Source of the DNA: UBA8337 sp937907245
GTDB lineage: Bacteria; Pseudomonadota; Alphaproteobacteria; RS24
Assembly (NCBI GenBank): GCA_965219485.1
Contig: OZ244774.1
Span: 1,240,001 to 1,304,000, forward strand
DNA: 64,000 bases
Reading direction: 5' to 3'
The position numbers and the translations under genes are program-made. Below the pieces are notes generated by a model that was not told the origin of the DNA, ran no database searches, and saw only the letters and a list, made by a program, of their open reading frames with translations. Shown here in pieces: positions 15,722 through 24,917 of the stretch; the first letter of the stretch is position 1; each line of letters opens with the position of its first letter.

Positions 15722-18397
15722 TTACTTTAAAAGAGCTTCGATTTCGGCAATTGCTTGAGCGCCATTTTGCGTCTCAGACCCACCGGCTTGCGCCATGTCT
15801 GGGCGTCCGCCCCCGCCCTGTCCACCAAGCGCGGCAGAGCCAGCTTTGACCAAATCAACCGCATTGAAGCGAGACGTCAAATCATCGCTAACCCCAACGG
15901 CGATACCCGCTTTGCCATTATCGATGCCAATGAAAACCACGACACCGCTGCCCAATTGTTTTTTACCGTCGTCCACAAGGCCGCGTAATTCTTTGGCTGG
16001 CAAACCGTCTAGGCACCGCGCCATAAAGGGCACGCCATTGATATCGCGCACTTGTGACGCGCTGTCATCGCCGCCGTTATTGGGACCCGCCAAGGCTAAT
16101 TGCTTTTTCGCTTCGGCGAGCTCCCGATCCAGAGTTTTGCGCTCTTCCAGAAGCTTGCTCACACGTGCCGGTAAGTCTTCTATGCCCACTTTCAATTCGT
16201 TGGTAGCGGCGTGCAAAATGTTTTCATGGGCTGCAATTTGCGCCAAAGCGCCTTTGCCCGTTTGCGCTTCGATGCGGCGCACGCCAGAGGCAACGGCGCT
16301 TTCTGAGCTGATTTTCAACAGGCCGATATCCCCCAAGCGGCGCACGTGTGTGCCGCCGCAAAGCTCAACCGAGTAAGCACCATCTGCGTCCGTAGCCGAG
16401 CCGAGCCCCATTGATAACACGCGAACTTCGTCCCCGTATTTTTCACCAAATAATGCCAAGGCCCCTGCGTCAATCGCTTCGTCAGGTGTCATTAGGCGGG
16501 TCGAGACATCTGCGTTTTGGCGGATGATATCATTGACCAAGGCTTCCGCCGCATTGACTTCATCTGGGGTCATGGCACGCGGATGCGAAAAGTCGAAACG
16601 CAAGTGATGGTCATTTACCAGCGACCCTTTTTGCGTCACATGATCGCCCAATACTCGGCGTAAGGCTTCGTGCAGCAAGTGTGTGGCCGAGTGATTGGCG
16701 CGAATTGCATCGCGGCGCGGCGCATCAATTTTCTGATGCACGAGCGCGCCTTGTTTCAACTCGCCAGCCTCGATAGTGCCGCAAAGAACATGCACGTCGC
16801 CAAGCATTTTTCGGGTTTGCGTAATCTGGATGTTCAGTCCGTCTGTATCACTCAAAATGCCTGTGTCGCCCACTTGACCGCCGCTTTCGGCATAAAATGG
16901 GGTTTGGTTCAACATCACGGCAATCTCATCGCCAGGTTTTCCGGCTTCCACAACCGCGCCATCTCGCACAATCGCCAACACTTGACCTTCGGCCTCGCTT
17001 GATTGATAGCCGACGAATTCGCTGGCGCCATGTTGGTTGCGTAAATCAAACCAAATGGCTTCCGTAGCCTCTTGGCCGGAGCCAGACCAATTGGCACGCG
17101 CATCGGCGCGTTGCTTTTCCATGGCCGTATCGAAGCCATCGGTATCGACCGATAGGCCTTTTTCACGCAGGGCATCTTGCGTCAAATCGAGCGGGAAGCC
17201 GAAAGTGTCATACAATTTAAAAGCGACTTCGCCAGGTAGCGTGTCGGTTTTCATTTGCCCTAATTCATCGTCCAGCAATTTGAGGCCGCGCCCTAGCATA
17301 TCGCGGAAGCGGTCTTCTTCGTGGCGCAAAGTTTCGACAATCAAGGCACTGGCGCGTTCCAACTCTGGGTAGGCGGCCGCCATTTGGGTTTTAAGGGCTG
17401 GGAATAATTGCCAAAGAACAGGGTCTTTGGTGCCCAACATATGCGCATGACGCATGGCGCGGCGCATAATGCGGCGCAGCACATAACCGCGCCCTTCATT
17501 GGAAGGCAGCACACCATCGGCAATTAAAAACGCAGATGAGCGTAAGTGGTCCGCAATCACCCGATGACTGACCCCGTGTGCGCCGTCGATGCTTTGGCCA
17601 GAAATATCAGCCGAGGCTTCAATCAGGTGATGCATAAGATCGGTGTCATAATTATCGTGCTTGCCTTGCAAAACCGCACCAATGCGCTCCAGCCCCATGC
17701 CGGTATCAATACTTGGTTTGGGCAAATCAATGCGCGTGCCATCGCTTTGCTGCTCGTATTGCATAAATACGAGATTCCATATTTCGATGAACCGATCGCC
17801 ATCTTCATCTGGGCTACCAGGAGGGCCGCCGGCAATCGCCTCGCCGTGATCGAAGAAAATTTCTGAGCAAGGGCCGCAAGGACCCGTATCGCCCATCGAC
17901 CAGAAATTGTCAGAGGTGCCAATGCGAATAATTCTATCTTCCGGCAGGCCAGCAATTTTTTGCCAGAGGCCAAACGCCTCTTCATCTTCTGCATAGACTG
18001 TCGCCAATAATTTTTCGGCCGGGAGATCGAGTTCCTTGGTTAGGAAGTTCCAAGCGTGATGGATGGCTTCTTCTTTGAAGTAATCGCCGAAGGAAAAATT
18101 TCCAAGCATTTCAAAAAATGTATGGTGGCGAGCCGTGTAGCCAACATTGTCTAGATCATTATGCTTGCCGCCAGCGCGGACGCATTTTTGCGAGCTCACA
18201 GCGCGCGGGCCAGCCCATTTTTCGGGAATTGACTCTTGTCCCGTGAAATAATTCTTGAACGGCACCATCCCGGCATTGGTGAATAAAAGGGTCGGGTCAT
18301 TCAGCGGCACAAGCGGACTAGAAGCCACCACTTCGTGCGATTCCGCTTTAAAATAATCTAAAAAACTTGTGCGGATATCCGCCAGACCAGTCGACAT
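15722..18397 (-). CDS. alaS: Alanyl-tRNA synthetase
   Basis: An 891-residue class II synthetase charging tRNA-Ala. The N-terminal catalytic domain has TNAGMVPFKNYF near residue 38 and RRIMRRAMRHAHMLG near 312. The editing domain has NHSATHLLHEAL near 568 and the zinc ligands CGGTHVRRLGDI near 666. The C-terminal C-Ala domain ends with GGGGRPDMAQAGG. Length is typical. It lies downstream of recA on the same strand behind recA's terminator, with its own promoter. Confidence 0.97.
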   Translation of the reverse strand: MSTGLADIRTSFLDYFKAESHEVVASSPLVPLNDPTLLFTNAGMVPFKNYFTGQESIPEKWAGPRAVSSQKCVRAGGKHNDLDNVGYTARHHTFFEMLGNFSFGDYFKEEAIHHAWNFLTKELDLPAEKLLATVYAEDEEAFGLWQKIAGLPEDRIIRIGTSDNFWSMGDTGPCGPCSEIFFDHGEAIAGGPPGSPDEDGDRFIEIWNLVFMQYEQQSDGTRIDLPKPSIDTGMGLERIGAVLQGKHDNYDTDLMHHLIEASADISGQSIDGAHGVSHRVIADHLRSSAFLIADGVLPSNEGRGYVLRRIMRRAMRHAHMLGTKDPVLWQLFPALKTQMAAAYPELERASALIVETLRHEEDRFRDMLGRGLKLLDDELGQMKTDTLPGEVAFKLYDTFGFPLDLTQDALREKGLSVDTDGFDTAMEKQRADARANWSGSGQEATEAIWFDLRNQHGASEFVGYQSSEAEGQVLAIVRDGAVVEAGKPGDEIAVMLNQTPFYAESGGQVGDTGILSDTDGLNIQITQTRKMLGDVHVLCGTIEAGELKQGALVHQKIDAPRRDAIRANHSATHLLHEALRRVLGDHVTQKGSLVNDHHLRFDFSHPRAMTPDEVNAAEALVNDIIRQNADVSTRLMTPDEAIDAGALALFGEKYGDEVRVLSMGLGSATDADGAYSVELCGGTHVRRLGDIGLLKISSESAVASGVRRIEAQTGKGALAQIAAHENILHAATNELKVGIEDLPARVSKLLEERKTLDRELAEAKKQLALAGPNNGGDDSASQVRDINGVPFMARCLDGLPAKELRGLVDDGKKQLGSGVVVFIGIDNGKAGIAVGVSDDLTSRFNAVDLVKAGSAALGGQGGGGRPDMAQAGGSETQNGAQAIAEIEALLK

Positions 18398-18421
18398 TTG
18401 TTCACCTCACTCTATGCCTTT

Positions 18422-18450
18422 TACATAGCCGTTCGAACGACCAAGAACAA
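18422..18450 (-). promoter_or_regulatory. Likely alaS promoter
   Basis: On the minus strand TTGTTC (18450-18445) and TATGTA (18427-18422) are 17 bp apart, placing a transcription start near 18415, about 18 bases before the alaS ATG. The spacer has GTTCGAAC, a perfect 8-bp palindrome. The -35 match is only partial. Confidence 0.45.
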
Positions 18451-18458
18451 GAATAGAA

Positions 18459-18483
18459 AAAGGCCCGACAGTGCCGGGCCTTT
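18459..18483 (-). terminator. recA terminator
   Basis: A 9-bp stem AAAGGCCCG / CGGGCCTTT with a 7-nt loop is followed on the minus strand by TTTTTCT. It lies 30 bases after the recA stop. Confidence 0.88.
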
Positions 18484-18513
18484 AAAATCATTTCAATATG
18501 TCGGTAAGAAAGA

Positions 18514-19624
18514 CTAACCCGCCGCTTCTTCCACGGGCGCTTCATCTTGACCCTTGGCAAATTCGGCTTCTTCTTTGGTCAACTCTTCAACATCGATGAG
18601 ACCGGCATCCGCTCGGACTTTTGCTTCAATTTCGGCTGCCATGTCTGGGTTTTCCAGCAAGAACTTGCGTGTGTTCTCTTTACCCTGACCAATTCGCTGC
18701 GTGCCATAGCTATACCAGCTACCTGCCTTCTCCACGATTTCAGCCTTCACACCTAGGTCGATCAACTCGCCCATTTTAGAAATGCCTTCGCCATAAAGAA
18801 TGTCAAACTCGACGACACGGAAAGGCGGCGCCACTTTGTTCTTCACCACTTTCACGCGGGTCAAATTTCCAATCACTTCATCGCGGTCTTTCAATGGCGC
18901 CAATGCGGCGAATATCCAAGACGGCAAGACGAATAGAACTTCAGCGCATTACCACCGGTTGTGGTTTCTGGGGAGCCAAACATCACACCAATTTTCATGC
19001 GAATTTGGTTGATGAAAATCACCATTGTATTGGAGCGCGAAATCGAGCCGGTCAGCTTACGCAGGGCTTGGCTCATCAGACGGGCTTGCAGGCCCGGCAG
19101 ACTGTCGCCCATATCGCCTTCCAGTTCGGCTCTTGGGGTCAGAGCCGCCACCGAGTCGATAACCAAAACATCGACCGCTGCCAGAGCGCACCAATGTGTC
19201 GGCAATTTCCAAAGCCTGCTCGCCATTATCTGGTTGCGAAATCAGCAGGTCTTCGACATTCACACCCGAGCTTGCGGGCATAGGCTCGGGTCCAGCGCAT
19301 GTTCGGCATCAATGAAAGCCGCAAATGCCGCCGTCTTTTTGCGACTCGGCACTCGTGTGCAGCGCCAAAGTGGTTTTGCCCGAGCTCTCGGGGCCATAAA
19401 TTTCAATCAATCCGGCCACGCGGCAGCCCGCCAATGCCGAGCGCAATGTCCAGCCCTAACGAGCCAGTTGAGATCGATCTCGATAGCTTCGATGTTCGCT
19501 GGATCGCCCAGCTTCATACTCGAGCCTTTACCGTAACTTCTTCTCAATTTGCGACAAGAGCCGCTTCTAGCGCCTTTTTCTTTTCTTCACTCTTTTCCAT
19601 AAGGTCCACCACATTTTCAGCCAT
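18514..19624 (-). pseudogene. recA: RecA recombinase, reading frame broken by indels
   Basis: RecA, the DNA strand-exchange and SOS co-protease protein, is recognisable from a start ATG at 19624 (MAENVVDLMEK) to the acidic tail ending PVEEAAG at 18514. The Walker A stretch GPESSGKTT, the IDAEHALDP region, VLVIDSVAAL, FINQIRMKIGVMFG and the C-terminal domain are all near-perfect. The frame changes ten times (for example at 19550, 19535, 19475, 19408, 19323, 19283, 19265, 19190, 18916 and 18893), each time in the +1 sense. An essential, well-kept protein broken this often, with intact neighbours outside the stretch, points to sequencing error; true decay is much less likely. The net length fits 360-370 codons. 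Confidence 0.93.
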
Positions 19625-19672
19625 AAGATATGCTCCCGTTATTTCATAGCCCGATAGAGTGGGCAATGAAGC

Positions 19673-19704
19673 ATTATGTTCACTATTTTGTTCTTATTTG
19701 TCAA
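19673..19704 (-). promoter_or_regulatory. recA SOS box and promoter region
   Basis: Upstream of recA, GTTC at 19678-19681 and GTTC at 19690-19693 form the direct repeat used by alphaproteobacterial LexA, but with an 8-base spacer instead of the usual 7. A TTGACA (minus strand, 19704-19699) and CATAAT (19678-19673) flank it, 20 bp apart, also longer than usual. An extra T in the TTTT run inside the spacer would explain part of both, and the region is rich in such errors. Confidence 0.6.
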
Positions 19705-19819
19705 GAACGAGATTTTAAGTAATTGAAATTTATACGGTTTTAAATAAATTCAAGGCTGTGTGATAAAAACAAAGCCGCCCGTTTCACGCTGGCAAAATCG
19801 GCAAGACCGGACAACAGAA

Positions 19820-20241
19820 TCAATCGTCGCGATAGACCCGCTCGCGCTTCTCGTGCCGCTCTTGCGCTTCGATACCCATGGTCGCAATCGGGCGCGCATC
19901 GAGGCGTTTCAGGCTGATCGGGTCGCCGGTTTCTTCGCAATAGCCATAAGTTTTTTCGTCGATACGGCGCAGCGCGCTATCGATTTTATTGACCAGCTTG
20001 CGGTGCCTATCGCGGGTCCGCAACTCCGAGTTGTTTTTCAGCTTCCGAATTTGCCGCGCGGTCCACGTCATCTGGATGCTGGGTGCTTTCATTTTGCAAG
20101 CCCATGACGGTTTCTTTGCGTTCCCTTGATCAGATCGTCTTTCCAGTCCATCAATTTACGACGGAAATATTCTCTCTGCCGAGCGTTCATGAAAGGCTCG
20201 TCATCACTTGGAACATAATCTTTAGGTAGTCGGGTCGCCAT
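19820..20241 (-). pseudogene. dksA: DksA-type RNA polymerase factor, frame broken
   Basis: DksA binds the RNA polymerase secondary channel and works with ppGpp. The start at 20241 (MATRLPKDYVPSDDEPF) has an AGAGG site upstream; NARQREYFRRKLMDWK and the C-terminal EKTYGYCEETGDPISLKRL are typical. The zinc finger is degenerate: one Cys remains in YGYCEETGDPI, as in many alphaproteobacterial DksA. Two +1 indels, near 20118 (after IKGTQ) and near 20036 (before ELRTRDR), split the frame. Corrected, it has about 139 residues. The breaks belong to the same indel cluster as recA. Confidence 0.88.
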
Positions 20242-20457
20242 GAGCGCCTCTTTTCTAAAATGTCGTTTTTCGTTTACCGCATTTTGTGCAATTAAACGAG
20301 CGCATTTTCTATAGGTAATTCGAGCCATAAAATCAAGACACCTTCGTTGGTTTGAGTTTCGTGAATTGAGGCTTGCGCGACCCGCGCCTTGCCCTTAGTC
20401 TTTGGCGCCATAAGAAACCTGTTTCAGGAAATTCGATATTCACGAGGAAAATCATCC

Positions 20458-21309
20458 ATGTCCCAGAAGTTTGAAGGCACCGAGAATTATATTGCCACTG
20501 AAGATTTGCGTATTGCGGTTAACGCAGCGTTAACGCTACAGCGCCCGCTCCTTATTAAAGGCGAGCCTGGCACCGGCAAAACCGTTTTGGCCGAGGAAGT
20601 TTCCAAAGCCCTGAACATGAAGCTGATTACGTGGCACGTTAAATCGACCACCAAAGCGCAACAGGGCCTCTATGAATATGACGCCATCACCCGCCTTCGC
20701 GACAGCCAATTGGGCGATGAGCGCGTGAAGGATGTGAAAAACTACATCAACAAAGGCAAGCTCTGGGAAGCCTTCGAGCAAGACGAACGCGCCGTGCTTC
20801 TCATTGATGAGATTGATAAAGCCGACATCGAATTTCCAAACGATTTGCTGCAAGAGCTAGACCGCATGGAATTTTATGTTTACGAGACCGGCGAAACCAT
20901 TAAGGCCGCGCAGCGCCCACTGGTTATCATCACCTCGAACAATGAAAAGAATTGCCGGATGCGTTTTTGCGTCGTTGCTTCTTCCATTACATTTCGTTCC
21001 CCGATGCCGAAACCATGACCGAGATTGTCGATGTGCATTATCCTGACATCAAAGACCGTCTGGTGAAAAACGCCCTCGCCTCTTTCTATGAAGTGCGCGA
21101 TGTGCCGGGCCTCAAGAAAAAGCCTTCCACGTCTGAGCTGCTAGATTGGCTGAAGCTGTTGATGAACGAAGACATAGACCCCGAAACCTTGCGCCAACAA
21201 GATGCCGGCAAGCTCATTCCGCCGCTCCATGGCGCTTTGATTAAAAACGAGCAAGGACGTGCATTTGTTTGAGCGTCTGGCTTTCTTGGCCCGCCGAGAG
21301 CGCAATTAG
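20458..21309 (+). pseudogene. MoxR-family AAA ATPase, frame broken
   Basis: A MoxR-type AAA+ ATPase of about 283 residues that usually acts as a chaperone together with a VWA partner. Walker A GEPGTGKT is near residue 40, Walker B VLLIDEIDKAD near 108, and sensor 1 in VIITSNNEK near 160. The ATG at 20458 has a GAGGA site. A missing base near 20949 (NEK then ELPDAFLRRC) and an extra G near 21252 (NEQ then DVHLFERL) break the frame; net shift is zero, so the full protein is restored by two corrections. The VWA partner follows 23 bases later. Confidence 0.9.
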
Positions 21310-21332
21310 AGTAACCGAGAGGGTCTTGCCCC

Positions 21333-22511
21333 ATGTTCGTTAATTTTTTCCACGAGCTGAAAACGCCAATGTGCCCGTGTCTTTGCGCGAATATCTCTCG
21401 CTGCTGGAAGCGCTCGACTCGCAAGTCATCCAAAACGAGGTGACCGAGTTTTACTATTTGTCGAAAGCAGCCTTAGTCAAAGACGAGCGCAACCTCGATA
21501 AATTCGACCAAGTTTTCGGCACTGTGTTTAAGGGCCTCGAAAGCTTGGGCGATGGCGAGGTTTCGGAAATTCCCGAAGATTGGCTACAAACGCTGACGGA
21601 AAAAATTCCTTTCCGAGGAAGAAAAAGCCGAAATTGAAGCGCTCGGTGGCTGGGAAAAAATTATGGAGGAGCTGAAAAAGCGCCTCGAAGAACAAGAGAA
21701 GCGCCACGAAGGTGGCAATAAATGGATTGGCACGGGCGGCACCTCGCCTTTCGGCTCGGATGGCTATAACCCCGAGGGCGTTCGCATCGGCCAAGACAAA
21801 AACAAAAACTTCAAGGCCGTCAAAGTCTGGGACAAGCGCGAATATAAAAACCTCGATGACAGCGTCGAGCTTGGCACGCGCAACATTAAAGTAGCGCTAC
21901 GTCGCTTGCGCCAATTTGCCCGCGACGGCGAAGCCGACATGCTAGACATTGACGACACCATTAAATCGACCGCCAACGCTGGCTACCTAGACATTAAAAT
22001 GATCGCCGAGCGTCGCAATAAAGTTAAAGTTCTGGTGTTTTTCGATATCGGCGGCTCGATGGATCCCCACATTCGGCTTTGCGAGGAGCTATTTTCGGCC
22101 GCGCGCAGCGAATTTAAAAACATGGAATATTTCTACTTCCACAACTGCCTGTACGAAGGCGTGTGGAAAGACAACAACCGCCGCCACAACGAAAAAATGG
22201 ACACATGGGACGTGCTGCACACCTATGGCAGCGACTATAAAATCATCTTCGTGGGCGATGCCTCGATGAGCCCCTATGAGATTACCTATGAGGGCGGCAG
22301 CGTGGAACATTGGAACGAAGAAGCCGGTGCCTTATGGCTAAAACGCCTAACCGATATTTACGAGAGCGCCATCTGGCTGAACCCGCTGGGCGAACGCTAT
22401 TGGGAACACACGGCCTCGCTGCAAATCATCAAGCAGATTTTCTCAGACCGAATGTATCCGCTGACCATTCAGGGGCTGGATGAGGCTATGCGGGAGTTGT
22501 CGCGGGGTTAG
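21333..22511 (+). pseudogene. VWA domain protein, partner of MoxR, frame broken
   Basis: A von Willebrand A (CoxE-like) protein of about 392 residues. It begins MFVNFFHELK at 21333, continues VPVSLREYLSLLEAL after a missing A near 21363, and after an extra A near 21605 runs EEEKAEIEALGGWEKI to the end. The VWA metal site appears as VFFDIGGSMDPH (canonical is DxSxS, here D-I-G-G-S), followed by FYFHNCLYEGVW. MoxR-VWA pairs assemble or activate metal enzymes and complexes; the client here is unknown. Both breaks are in A runs. Confidence 0.88.
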
Positions 22512-22533
22512 CAGCCGAAACGAGGCTGTTTTT
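22512..22533 (+). terminator. Weak terminator after the VWA gene
   Basis: A 5-bp stem CAGCC / GGCTG with loop GAAACGA sits directly behind the stop and is followed by five T. Short but well placed. Confidence 0.5.
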
Positions 22534-22567
22534 ACCTTCTGGTGTTTTTTATTTTTATGAGAAGCTT

Positions 22568-22621
22568 GGCTTAGAGCTCAAGTTCAGGGCTTGCGCCCTG
22601 CCCTTGAGCCTGCTCCAAGCC
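22568..22621. repeat. Long intergenic hairpin
   Basis: GCTCAAG (22576-22582) pairs with CTTGAGC (22603-22609), and CAGGGC (22585-22590) with GCCCTG (22595-22600), around a TTGC loop; GGCTT / AAGCC (22568-22572, 22617-22621) extends it. No T run follows, so it looks like a REP-type palindrome rather than a terminator. The remaining bases to 22718 hold CCCAC-GTGGG and no gene that I can support. Confidence 0.6.
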
Positions 22622-22718
22622 AGCAAGCTGGCGTCGCAGTCGCCCGCCCATAAAAACGGGTCGCCCACAGCTTACGCCGTGGGACGTTGGGGGGATGAAT
22701 TTCTGACGGCTTTGTGTT

Positions 22719-24542
22719 CTAAACATCTCCGAGATTCAGGATTTTCTCACATAGCTCTTCCAGATGACGCGAGCGATTACCTTCATCATATGCTTGTCTC
22801 AAGTTTCTCATAATGGGAAGCGGGTCCTTACCCAATCCATCGCTAAGCCCCATTTCAGCAACAACGGTCGTTCCTATATCCTTTGGCCATATACAAAAAT
22901 TTTCCGAAATGATGGGCTCTTGAAAATTCTTTTCAGTCCAATTTAATAAATTGCAAAGAATTGGGTTGAGCCTTTTATCTGAACTTTCTCCCTTATCATA
23001 GTCGAAAACACAGAAGTAAGGGATGCCAAGAAGTTGGGCGACACCTATCGCTTTGGGCAGTTCACCTTTGCCAGAGACCGAAATAATATGGGTTTTTTTC
23101 TTTCGAAGCTCCTCTGCCTTACCACTCAGAGAGAAATAAGTTTCTAGAAAGGCCACGTCTTCTTGGCCTTCCACAAAGACAACTTGAGGTGCGAAAAATG
23201 TTTCATTTCTCTGATATTTCAAAAAACCCACTAACTTTTCCTGAAGGTTATCAACATGGCCACCAGCGCCAGAAATCAACTCTTCCAACAGAATTTTATC
23301 CACTGTGTGGACTTGCGACTTACCGTTTGTCTTTCTTATTAATTTAAGGTTTTCGATATTTTGAGATGGAACAAAGTATGGGCTATGGGTTGTAACTAAA
23401 GTCTGCATATTTTGACCTTTAGATAGCTCAAGTAACCGCTCTGCCAAATATCTCTGTTGCGGAGGATGTTGAAATAATTCGGGTTCTTCAAATCCCAAAA
23501 TTAAGGTTGGTTGACTTTCCCCACTTGAAGCCGAAAGTTCATTCAAAAGTGAAATAAGCATAGATCTCTGCAAACCATGCCCGAACTTGCTGACTTCACC
23601 TGAAAACTGCCCCTCCTCAAGTTTTATTAACGCCTTAGGCATGCCTACTGACACTGATTTCCCCTCAACTTCGTCCCAACTCAAGCCAAGGTTCACCGAA
23701 GGGTTGGCCCAAATATGTAATTGTTTCTGCAAGTTCTCCTGCAGCCCATTAAGCAACGAACTATGGTCTTTGATAATTTCTTTATACTTCTCAGAGGTTT
23801 CCGTCTGTAGCTTGTCAACTTCCACACTAAAGGGGGATTTTTCGCCAATCACTCGCTTAATTATTTTACTTAGAAAGTTGTTGTTGTCTTGTCTATCTTC
23901 ATTCTGCATCCCCTTTAAGACTGGAACATAAACCCAGCTGAGATGTTTCATCAGCTTGTCCCTTCCCTGAACTCCGTAGAGCTGATCATGGCTCTTAATC
24001 CAGCCTTTCCTTTCATCAGGAAGACCTGCTTCAAACTCTCTTAGCAATTCTCTGGCATGGTCTTTGCCATTGCAGGGTTTAAGTTCCGTGTATTTCTCCC
24101 TAAAGCCTGCATATATTTCCTTCACCTCTACAACACCAAGGTCTTTATTGAACGCTGGGGCAAATTCCGCACATGCCCACCTTTGCCCAAATTGCTTCAC
24201 ACCTCCTTTTCCTGTGGCTTCAGCACCGCACCTTAAAATTGGTTCTCCTTTTCCATTTTTTCTTACATAATCTTTGAGGTCTTCTGCCGCTTGGGGGCTC
24301 AAGTTAGAAAAAGCAAGCTCCACTTCAATTGGCGTAGAATCATCCTTCTGATAAAAGTCACTCTCGTCTACTTTTCCAAAGTTCTCTTCATCTGTTTTTT
24401 CCTGAAAGAAAAAATTGAGTGCCTTCAGAACGTTCGACTTTCCAGCTCCATTTTCTCCAACAAAAACCGAGTAATCGTCTAAGTTAATCGTCATATCCTT
24501 AATGGACCGGAAGTTTTTAATCGAAATCTGTCTGATTTTCAT
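22719..24542 (-). CDS. OLD-family ATP-dependent nuclease
   Basis: A 607-residue AAA ATPase fused to a TOPRIM nuclease, the overcoming-lysogenization-defect (OLD) layout. Walker A is GENGAGKSN near residue 31, an ABC-type signature region lies near FGHGLQRS, Walker B is ILGFEEPELF, and the H-loop THSPYF follows. The TOPRIM part has VVFVEGQEDV (catalytic Glu) and CVFDYDKGES (acidic pair). OLD nucleases, alone or as GajA with the GajB helicase, act in phage defence. No helicase is next to it, so a class 1 (single-gene) OLD is more likely than Gabija. It is AT-rich and its codon use differs from neighbours, which suggests transfer. Start 24542 has an AAAGG site. Confidence 0.88.
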   Translation of the reverse strand: MKIRQISIKNFRSIKDMTINLDDYSVFVGENGAGKSNVLKALNFFFQEKTDEENFGKVDESDFYQKDDSTPIEVELAFSNLSPQAAEDLKDYVRKNGKGEPILRCGAEATGKGGVKQFGQRWACAEFAPAFNKDLGVVEVKEIYAGFREKYTELKPCNGKDHARELLREFEAGLPDERKGWIKSHDQLYGVQGRDKLMKHLSWVYVPVLKGMQNEDRQDNNNFLSKIIKRVIGEKSPFSVEVDKLQTETSEKYKEIIKDHSSLLNGLQENLQKQLHIWANPSVNLGLSWDEVEGKSVSVGMPKALIKLEEGQFSGEVSKFGHGLQRSMLISLLNELSASSGESQPTLILGFEEPELFQHPPQQRYLAERLLELSKGQNMQTLVTTHSPYFVPSQNIENLKLIRKTNGKSQVHTVDKILLEELISGAGGHVDNLQEKLVGFLKYQRNETFFAPQVVFVEGQEDVAFLETYFSLSGKAEELRKKKTHIISVSGKGELPKAIGVAQLLGIPYFCVFDYDKGESSDKRLNPILCNLLNWTEKNFQEPIISENFCIWPKDIGTTVVAEMGLSDGLGKDPLPIMRNLRQAYDEGNRSRHLEELCEKILNLGDV

Positions 24543-24710
24543 AATCGTAACCTTTAACTTTCTCCGCCATTTTTGCGAAATGAGTTTCCACTCCACATCA
24601 TGCAGAGCTTCATCGGTACAAAAATTCCGAGTTACGCCGCTTACGAGCGGGTTATTTTTCTTAACACCTGCGAGGTTAAATAGGCCGCGCTAGCGCGACC
24701 TATTCGACCC

Positions 24711-24917
24711 TCAAGTCGTGTGACACTGCAAGCAACAGTAGAAGCAACCATTGGACTTTTTGTAAGTCTTCTTGGCTTTTACAACTGCTGAACCACAACT
24801 GTTATGGTCGCCCAATAACAGCCTATTCTGTTCGGCAGGATAGAACGTGCATCCAACCACATGAACTTCATGGTCTCCATTGCTTTGAGCATTTTTATTA
24901 ACGCAATAATGAGCCAT
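24711..24917 (-). CDS. Small Cys/His-rich protein
   Basis: A 68-residue protein with seven cysteines and five histidines. The N-terminus is MAHYCVNKNAQ, followed by an HEVH segment and a Cys near 23; the C-terminus carries CFYCCLQCH, so a zinc-binding fold is likely. Translation looks strong: AAAGGAGGTGA, a near-perfect anti-Shine-Dalgarno match, lies 5 nt before the ATG. I recall similar short proteins with the NGDHEVH segment in other bacteria but know no function. It is on the same strand as the OLD nuclease, 169 bases upstream of its start, inside the AT-rich insert. Confidence 0.82.
   Translation of the reverse strand: MAHYCVNKNAQSNGDHEVHVVGCTFYPAEQNRLLLGDHNSCGSAVVKAKKTYKKSNGCFYCCLQCHTT

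Noticed and set aside
18428..18450. Second SOS box before alaS (GTTC-N6-GTTC)
   Set aside because: The spacer is 6, not 7, alaS is not a known SOS gene, and the site is better read as part of the promoter palindrome.
18514..22511. True pseudogene block or degraded island
   Set aside because: Protein conservation around every break is too high and the genes are essential or widespread; sequencing error explains it better.
22719..24917. A Gabija system
   Set aside because: Only the OLD (GajA-like) gene is present; no UvrD-like GajB helicase is next to it, and the small neighbour is not a helicase.
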